Source of the DNA: Bradyrhizobium sp. SZCCT0148
GTDB lineage: Bacteria > Pseudomonadota > Alphaproteobacteria > Rhizobiales > Xanthobacteraceae
Assembly: GCF_018129985.1 (NCBI RefSeq)
Contig: NZ_JAFCKT010000011.1
Location: forward strand, 62,001-126,000
Direction: 5' to 3'
DNA: 64,000 nucleotides
Below are positions 61,435-64,000 of the stretch, piece by piece; the stretch's first letter is position 1; every line of letters starts with the position of its first letter. The translations under genes were made by a program, and so were the position numbers. The notes under the pieces are model-generated. The model searched no databases, was not told the origin of the DNA, and saw nothing but the letters and a program-made list of their open reading frames with translations.

Positions 61435-63585
61435 CTACTTTCCTTCCAGCGCATTGACCGGTATCCAATCCGGCGGCGGTGGATTCGCAGCGAATGCCGT
61501 GGCGCGCTTGGCGAACAAAGCTGACGCCGGATCGGCCTTTGCCATCTGTCCGAACGCATCGGCCGCCTTCAAGAAATCACGCCCGCGCCAGCAGGCGAGC
61601 CCTTCCGCATAGGTTGCCGTCACTTTCGCCTGTTCCGCACTCACCGTGCTCTTCTCGGCCAACGGCTCGAACACCTTGATGGCTTCGCCGCGTCCGAGCA
61701 CTTTGATTGCATCCAATTCGCGCCAGGCAAAGGTGTCGCCGGTCTGCATCATCGTCGTCTCCGAGGCCATGATCGCAGTGCCGTAATATTTGTTGGCGCC
61801 TTCGAGCCGCGAGGCGACGTTCACGGTGTCGCTCATCACGGTATAGTTGAAGCGACGCCGCGAACCGATATTGCCGACCACGGCCTCGCCGCTGTTCAAT
61901 CCGATGCGGTGCGACAGGCCGTGGCCGGCGAATGCGGGATTGCCGGCATTGAGCTCCGCCAGCTTCTCATGGCACTTCAGCGCGGCGCGAACGGCGTTGC
62001 GGGCATGTGCGGGATCGTCGGCCGGCGCACCGAACATCGCGACGATGGAATCGCCGATATATTTGTCGACGTATCCGCCGTGGCTTTGGATGATGTCGGT
62101 CATGGCGGACAGATATTCGTTCATCAGGGTCACCAGCTCGACCGGCGTCATCGCCTCGGCAATGGACGAGAAGCCGCTGAGGTCGGAGAAGAACATGGTG
62201 ACGTTGCGCATCTCGCCGCCAAGCGCCGGCATCTTGCCGGAGGCGACCATGGTCTCGATCACCTCGGGCGCGAGATAGTAGGCGAAGCTCCTGCGCAGGA
62301 AGCGCTCGTCGCGGTCAGCGAGCACGAATCGATAGCCGATCATGATCGCGAGTGCGGCAAGGCTGGCGAGTGCCGGCTCGGTCAACGGCAGCGCCAAGGC
62401 ATGGACGAACGCACCGACGGCTATGGCCGTGTAGGCGAGGGTGAGGCCAAACCAGGCCATCAGTGCGCCGCTCGGCGCGAGCACGCAGGCCGCGCAGGCG
62501 ATGATCGCGGCGAACGCGATCGTGAGAACGGCTCGCATCGGATAGCCGAGCTCGGTTACGGCGTCGTGCTCCATCAGGTTTCGGACCGCGGTGGCGTGGA
62601 CGAACACCCCCGCGACGTCGCTGCGGGCCTTCTGCGGCGTGCCTGCCTGCGCCGGCAGTGCGCATCGTGCGGCCTGCGTTCCATCGTAGCCGCCGGACAG
62701 GCGCATCGAGGTGAGCTTGCGATCCTCGAAGTTCAGGGCTGTCCCAAGCAGCACGACCTTGCCGTCGAAAGCGCGGCGAAAAAAGTCGCGGTCACCCTTG
62801 TCGACGCAGGCGCGCAGATCGACGAAGGAGTGGGTCGGGAGGTCGCGTCCCAGTCCCCGGAAGTTGAGCGTCATTGTATTCGGAACGGCACTCGGGATCG
62901 CGTAGCCAGCCAATTCGGTCGCGCCGGAGGGCGCAATTTTCGGCTTTGCGCCGGTCGCGCGTGCAGCGAGCTCGACCGCCATTGCCGGCACCGGCCGCCC
63001 CTCGATTGCAAAGCTCAGCGGCATTCGTCGGATGACGTCGTCGGGATCGGTGTGGACATTGAGCGCCCGCACAGTGTTGCGCACGGCCACTTGCTGGGCG
63101 CGATAGGGCACTTCCGGATGGTCGTTGCTGAGGATCTCGCCGAGCACCAATTTGCCGCCGTCGGAGATTTGCCGCAGCGCGATCAGATAATCCCGGTCGA
63201 ATCCCTTCATGCGGCCGCCGACGGCCGTGTCGCCAAACGGAATCTCCGATTGCTCGATCGAGCTCGGAAAGATGACGTCGAAGCCGATCACCTTGGCGCC
63301 GCCTTCGGTGATGCTGCCGAGCACCCGGCCGATCTCGCGCGTCCAGGTCTGCGTCGGTGATCCCTTGAATGGTGGTGTGTCGTAGGTTTCACTGTCGATG
63401 GCGACGACGACGACCGGCGACGTCGCAGGATCGCGGCTGTCGCCGAGAAGCTTCCAGCGCATCGCCGTGAGGATGTCGAGCGAGAGGCCTTGCAGGGTCT
63501 GCAGCGGCGGCGACGTGAAGATCACGCCCGTGACGAGCGCAATCAGGATCGCCGCAACGATGTCCCGTCCCCCGATCCGCCGCAT
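61435..63585 (-). CDS. CHASE2-domain adenylate/guanylate cyclase
   Basis: The 716-residue protein has an N-terminal membrane segment, an extracytoplasmic CHASE2 sensor (about 25-340: VVVVAIDSETYDTPPFKG; GAKVIGFDVIFPSSIEQS; VDLRACVDKGDRDFFRRAF), three further membrane segments at about 350-425 and a class III cyclase domain (VTMFFSDLSGFSSIAEAM; YIGDSIVAMFGAP; GLNSGEAVVGNIGS). It should make cyclic AMP in response to an unknown signal. It lies 20 bases downstream of a FecR-type gene on the same strand, a pairing common in rhizobia. Confidence 0.93.
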   Translation of the reverse strand: MRRIGGRDIVAAILIALVTGVIFTSPPLQTLQGLSLDILTAMRWKLLGDSRDPATSPVVVVAIDSETYDTPPFKGSPTQTWTREIGRVLGSITEGGAKVIGFDVIFPSSIEQSEIPFGDTAVGGRMKGFDRDYLIALRQISDGGKLVLGEILSNDHPEVPYRAQQVAVRNTVRALNVHTDPDDVIRRMPLSFAIEGRPVPAMAVELAARATGAKPKIAPSGATELAGYAIPSAVPNTMTLNFRGLGRDLPTHSFVDLRACVDKGDRDFFRRAFDGKVVLLGTALNFEDRKLTSMRLSGGYDGTQAARCALPAQAGTPQKARSDVAGVFVHATAVRNLMEHDAVTELGYPMRAVLTIAFAAIIACAACVLAPSGALMAWFGLTLAYTAIAVGAFVHALALPLTEPALASLAALAIMIGYRFVLADRDERFLRRSFAYYLAPEVIETMVASGKMPALGGEMRNVTMFFSDLSGFSSIAEAMTPVELVTLMNEYLSAMTDIIQSHGGYVDKYIGDSIVAMFGAPADDPAHARNAVRAALKCHEKLAELNAGNPAFAGHGLSHRIGLNSGEAVVGNIGSRRRFNYTVMSDTVNVASRLEGANKYYGTAIMASETTMMQTGDTFAWRELDAIKVLGRGEAIKVFEPLAEKSTVSAEQAKVTATYAEGLACWRGRDFLKAADAFGQMAKADPASALFAKRATAFAANPPPPDWIPVNALEGK

Positions 63586-63605
63586 CGCTCCCGTCGCCAG
63601 GTCCG

Positions 63606-64000
63606 CTATTCGAGCCGCAGCAGGCGGCCGATGATCGGGGTCGGCGAGGCGGTGGCGCTGGCGTCGACCTGGAAGGTGTAACGCTTGGTTCCGAGACTCG
63701 CGAGATAGCTGCCGCCGGGGGTCAGCGACTTCCCGGCCTTGGCAAAGTCATAGAATTTGCCGCGGATCATGATGTCGTTCTTGAGCGGAACGCTGATCGT
63801 GGGTTCCTTGCCGTCGGTGCGCTCGATCACCAGCGTGCTGCCGCTCTTGGCCTGGATCACGGGCGCGGTGCCATAGATCGTCGGCAGCTTGGACGGAGCG
63901 GCCTTGGCGTCGGACCGCACGGTCCGGAACGTGGTGGCGGCACTCTGGTTCGCCTCGCGCTCGGAGAGCTGCGCCGCCTTGGTGTCGCAGGGCACCTTGG
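63606..64000 (-). CDS. FecR-domain-like protein, C-terminal part (cut by window edge)
   Basis: The frame is open to the right edge with no convincing start, so only the last 131 residues are seen. They include VIQAKSGSTLVIERTDGKEP, PLKNDIMIRGKFYDFAKAG and TPGGSYLASLGTKRYTFQVD. In many rhizobia a FecR-like secreted protein precedes a CHASE2 cyclase gene, and position and beta-rich sequence fit that, though the FecR core lies outside the window. It is probably co-transcribed with the cyclase. Confidence 0.6.
   Translation of the reverse strand, partial: KVPCDTKAAQLSEREANQSAATTFRTVRSDAKAAPSKLPTIYGTAPVIQAKSGSTLVIERTDGKEPTISVPLKNDIMIRGKFYDFAKAGKSLTPGGSYLASLGTKRYTFQVDASATASPTPIIGRLLRLE

Overview
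The window is GC-rich chromosomal DNA of an alphaproteobacterium, most likely Bradyrhizobium or a close relative. This rests on a DUF3551 protein at the left edge, rhizobial-style GC-rich intergenic palindromes, many solute-binding proteins, a bacterial Ku gene, and protocatechuate and formate metabolism genes of rhizobial type. This is inference from gene content; no rRNA is present. There is no phage, transposase, CRISPR array or origin.

Layout. 1-2563: a DUF3551 tail, small unknown proteins and a class III cyclase with a WGR-like N-terminus. 2606-10615: a sugar-type ABC operon (minus strand) with two permeases, a binding protein, an ATPase and two beta-propeller units, one fused to a permease; an AraC regulator is divergent across repeated GCGCAAA motifs. 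10743-14865: small proteins, a rhodanese, Ku plus an overlapping partner, a 2H phosphoesterase, a DUF3833 protein and a CAU-anticodon tRNA. 15203-18643: three solute-binding proteins of three transporter classes (Bug, TAXI, LivK), none with a membrane partner here.

18744-39027 is the most coherent region, a molybdenum/tungsten-cofactor and formate island. It holds an HTH/PBP-like regulator, a TupA-like binding protein, three MoeA paralogues (one degenerate, one fused to a PBP-like domain), mobA, fdhD, mobB, a TusA-like protein, an NtrC-type response regulator with its sensor kinase, an OFA-family (oxalate/formate) transporter and a two-subunit NAD-type formate dehydrogenase. Directly after the kinase gene lie two GGACA-N3-TGTCC palindromes and a textbook sigma-54 promoter facing the OFA transporter. 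The parts form a readable circuit: sensor, regulator, transporter, formate oxidation, and the cofactor machinery the enzyme needs.

39281-48509: ybaK, then a catabolic cluster with an alpha/beta hydrolase, a LivK-type binding protein, a beta-hydroxyacid dehydrogenase and IclR, facing a GntR/tcuA/esterase/tcuB unit. 48514-56771: a lipase-like hydrolase, a three-domain phospholipid acyltransferase, a TetR gene with twin operators and a divergent small gene, a diguanylate cyclase and pncB. 56846-61412: aromatic catabolism (LysR, pcaHG, AraC, pobA), in which PobA makes protocatechuate and PcaHG cleaves it. 61435-64000: a CHASE2 adenylate cyclase and a FecR-type protein cut by the right edge.
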